Shown here piece after piece: positions 12,735 through 13,342 of a DNA stretch of 13,342 nt. A program made the translations under genes and the position numbers. Source of the DNA: JAOTYV01 sp041557595 (GTDB lineage Bacteria > Pseudomonadota > Alphaproteobacteria > UBA8366). The first letter of the stretch is position 1; each line of letters opens with the position of its first letter. Below the pieces are notes generated by a model. It was given only the letters and a program-made list of their open reading frames with translations. It was not told where the DNA came from and made no database searches. Where the stretch lies: assembly GCA_041557595.1 (NCBI GenBank), contig JBFFGE010000130.1, positions 1-13,342 of the forward strand, written 5' to 3'.

Positions 12735-13169
12735 TTATTTCTTGGCTTTTACGTCGGCCTCGACAGCCTTGGTCTTAACCTTCGCTTTCGCGTTCGCCTT
12801 CATCGTGTCTGCCTTGCGCACCTTGGTTTGAGTTTTGGCCTTCACCGCTTTGGCTTTAGCGGCCTTCGACTTGGCCGTTGCGCTTGCCGACTTTTTCATG
12901 GTGTCGGCTTTCGCCTTGGCGTTCTTTACTTTCGATCCGGCGGCCTTCTTGGCAGCGCCCTTCGAACTGCTGCGGCAATACGCATTGACCGACGCTCCGG
13001 CCTTGGTCTTGTACCCGCCCACCCAACTGCAGGAGGCGTTTGCGCTGCACTTGCTCTTGGCCAGCCCCTTGCAGGCGCTCTGCGCATTAACCGGTGCGGC
13101 CTGCATCGCGAGAGCGGCTACACCAAACGATACCGCGATCACCGCAGCTCTAATGTCGAAAATTCTCAT
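12735..13169 (-). CDS. Exported four-cysteine domain protein with Lys/Ala-rich H1-like tail
   Basis: 144-residue exported protein. Signal peptide is residues 1-30 (hydrophobic AAVIAVSFGVAALAM, cleavage near VNA-Q). The mature N-terminus is a small domain with four Cys (33, 41, 47, 65) in the frame CKGLAKSKC...CSWVGGY...AYCR; two disulfides are likely. Short secreted proteins with this CKGL-x-CSWV pattern recur in alphaproteobacteria (from memory) without known function. From about 70 on, the chain is nearly only Lys and Ala (SKAAKAKAVKAKTQTK), with KADTMK at 87-92 and again at 119-124, and it lacks Cys, Trp or acidic clusters. ATG at 13169 has AAAGGAA about 8 bases upstream. The polycationic tail could bind LPS, nucleic acid or cell-surface polyanions; that is inference. 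Confidence 0.85.
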   Translation of the reverse strand: MRIFDIRAAVIAVSFGVAALAMQAAPVNAQSACKGLAKSKCSANASCSWVGGYKTKAGASVNAYCRSSSKGAAKKAAGSKVKNAKAKADTMKKSASATAKSKAAKAKAVKAKTQTKVRKADTMKANAKAKVKTKAVEADVKAKK

Positions 13170-13216
13170 CTCGTGTTCCTTTAATTTTTTTGAACGACCG
13201 GAGATTTCGGTTCCAA

Positions 13217-13244
13217 TTTCATCCCGATTTCATCTCGTCCTCAT
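13217..13244. promoter_or_regulatory. Three TTTCAT-like hexamers at 11-bp spacing
   Basis: TTTCAT at 13217 and 13228 and CCTCAT at 13239, exactly 11 bp apart, the usual spacing of OmpR/PhoB-type response-regulator half sites. On the minus strand they abut TTGGAA (13216-13211), a possible -35 for the exported-protein gene. On the plus strand they lie 38-65 bases before the ATG at 13282. The binding protein is unknown. Confidence 0.4.
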
Positions 13245-13281
13245 GCTTTGGCGTTCCTGAAGTGTCAATCTGAGCGCACTC

Positions 13282-13342
13282 ATGAAATCGCGAACCGAGA
13301 TCGTTCGGCACCATTGCGATGAGAGTTTCTTGGGCTATTTGA
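13282..13342 (+). CDS. Possible start of a gene running off the window
   Basis: ATG at 13282 opens a frame (MKSRTEIVRHHCDESFLGYL) that is still open at the window end. The SD is poor. A competing frame on the opposite strand (13341-13219, 40 codons then TGA) could instead be the 3' end of a neighbour. Only 20 residues are visible, so neither can be named. Confidence 0.22.
   Translation, partial: MKSRTEIVRHHCDESFLGYL

Noticed and set aside
13219..13341. Minus-strand 40-codon frame open from the window edge
   Set aside because: Too short, no codon bias or motif that would name it, and it competes with the plus-strand frame at 13282; left undecided and not listed as a gene.

Overview
The window looks like ordinary chromosome of a GC-rich alphaproteobacterium. 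Rhodospirillales or a relative is my inference, based on the protein families, GC-ending codons and SD-led small genes; no rRNA or taxonomic marker is present. I see no tRNA, rRNA, CRISPR array, insertion sequence or phage gene. Coding runs are GC-rich, and several spacers are sharply AT-rich.

Layout. 1-788 (+): 3' end of an acyl-CoA dehydrogenase. 789-1053: spacer with two adjacent stem-loops. 1054-1458 (-): small Ala/Lys/Glu-rich lipoprotein. 1630-2502 (-): TauD/TfdA-type Fe(II)/2-oxoglutarate dioxygenase. 2682-2882 (-): 66-residue unknown protein with its own terminator. 3132-3806 (-): exported stand-alone Cache-like sensor protein. 3807-4000: AT-rich spacer with a dyad. 4096-5217 (-): luciferase-like flavin-dependent oxidoreductase, probably with a GTG start. 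5397-6029 (+): His/Arg-rich lipoprotein with an 11-residue repeat. 8275 down to 6113 (-): three-gene operon of a 3-hydroxybutyrate-dehydrogenase-like SDR, a 3-hydroxyisobutyrate-dehydrogenase-like enzyme (ATGA overlap) and a carboxymuconolactone-decarboxylase-like protein. 8498-9544 (+): unknown protein built from duplicated modules. 9675-9839 (+): 54-residue basic Lys/Ala-rich protein preceded by two 19-bp palindromic repeats. 10047-11231 (+): thiolase. 11361-11999 (+): unknown 212-residue protein behind a structured leader that reaches into its SD. 12154-12561 (-): DUF4332 helix-hairpin-helix protein. 12735-13169 (-): exported four-cysteine domain with a histone-H1-like tail. 13217-13244: three 11-bp-spaced hexamers.

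How the genes work together. The enzymes (acyl-CoA dehydrogenase, thiolase, hydroxyacid dehydrogenases, CMD-like protein, dioxygenase, flavin monooxygenase) suggest catabolism of carboxylic acids through CoA thioesters. Only the SDR-HIBADH-CMD set is clearly one transcription unit. The SDR keeps the fold and catalytic tetrad of 3-hydroxybutyrate dehydrogenase but has lost the substrate-contact residues of that enzyme, so the operon probably handles another hydroxyacid. The rest are mainly single-gene units, several flanked by hairpin terminators. The main unexplained items are the structured leader at 11298-11353, the duplicated-module protein at 8498, the His/Arg repeat lipoprotein, and the two H1-like basic proteins, one exported and one cytosolic.
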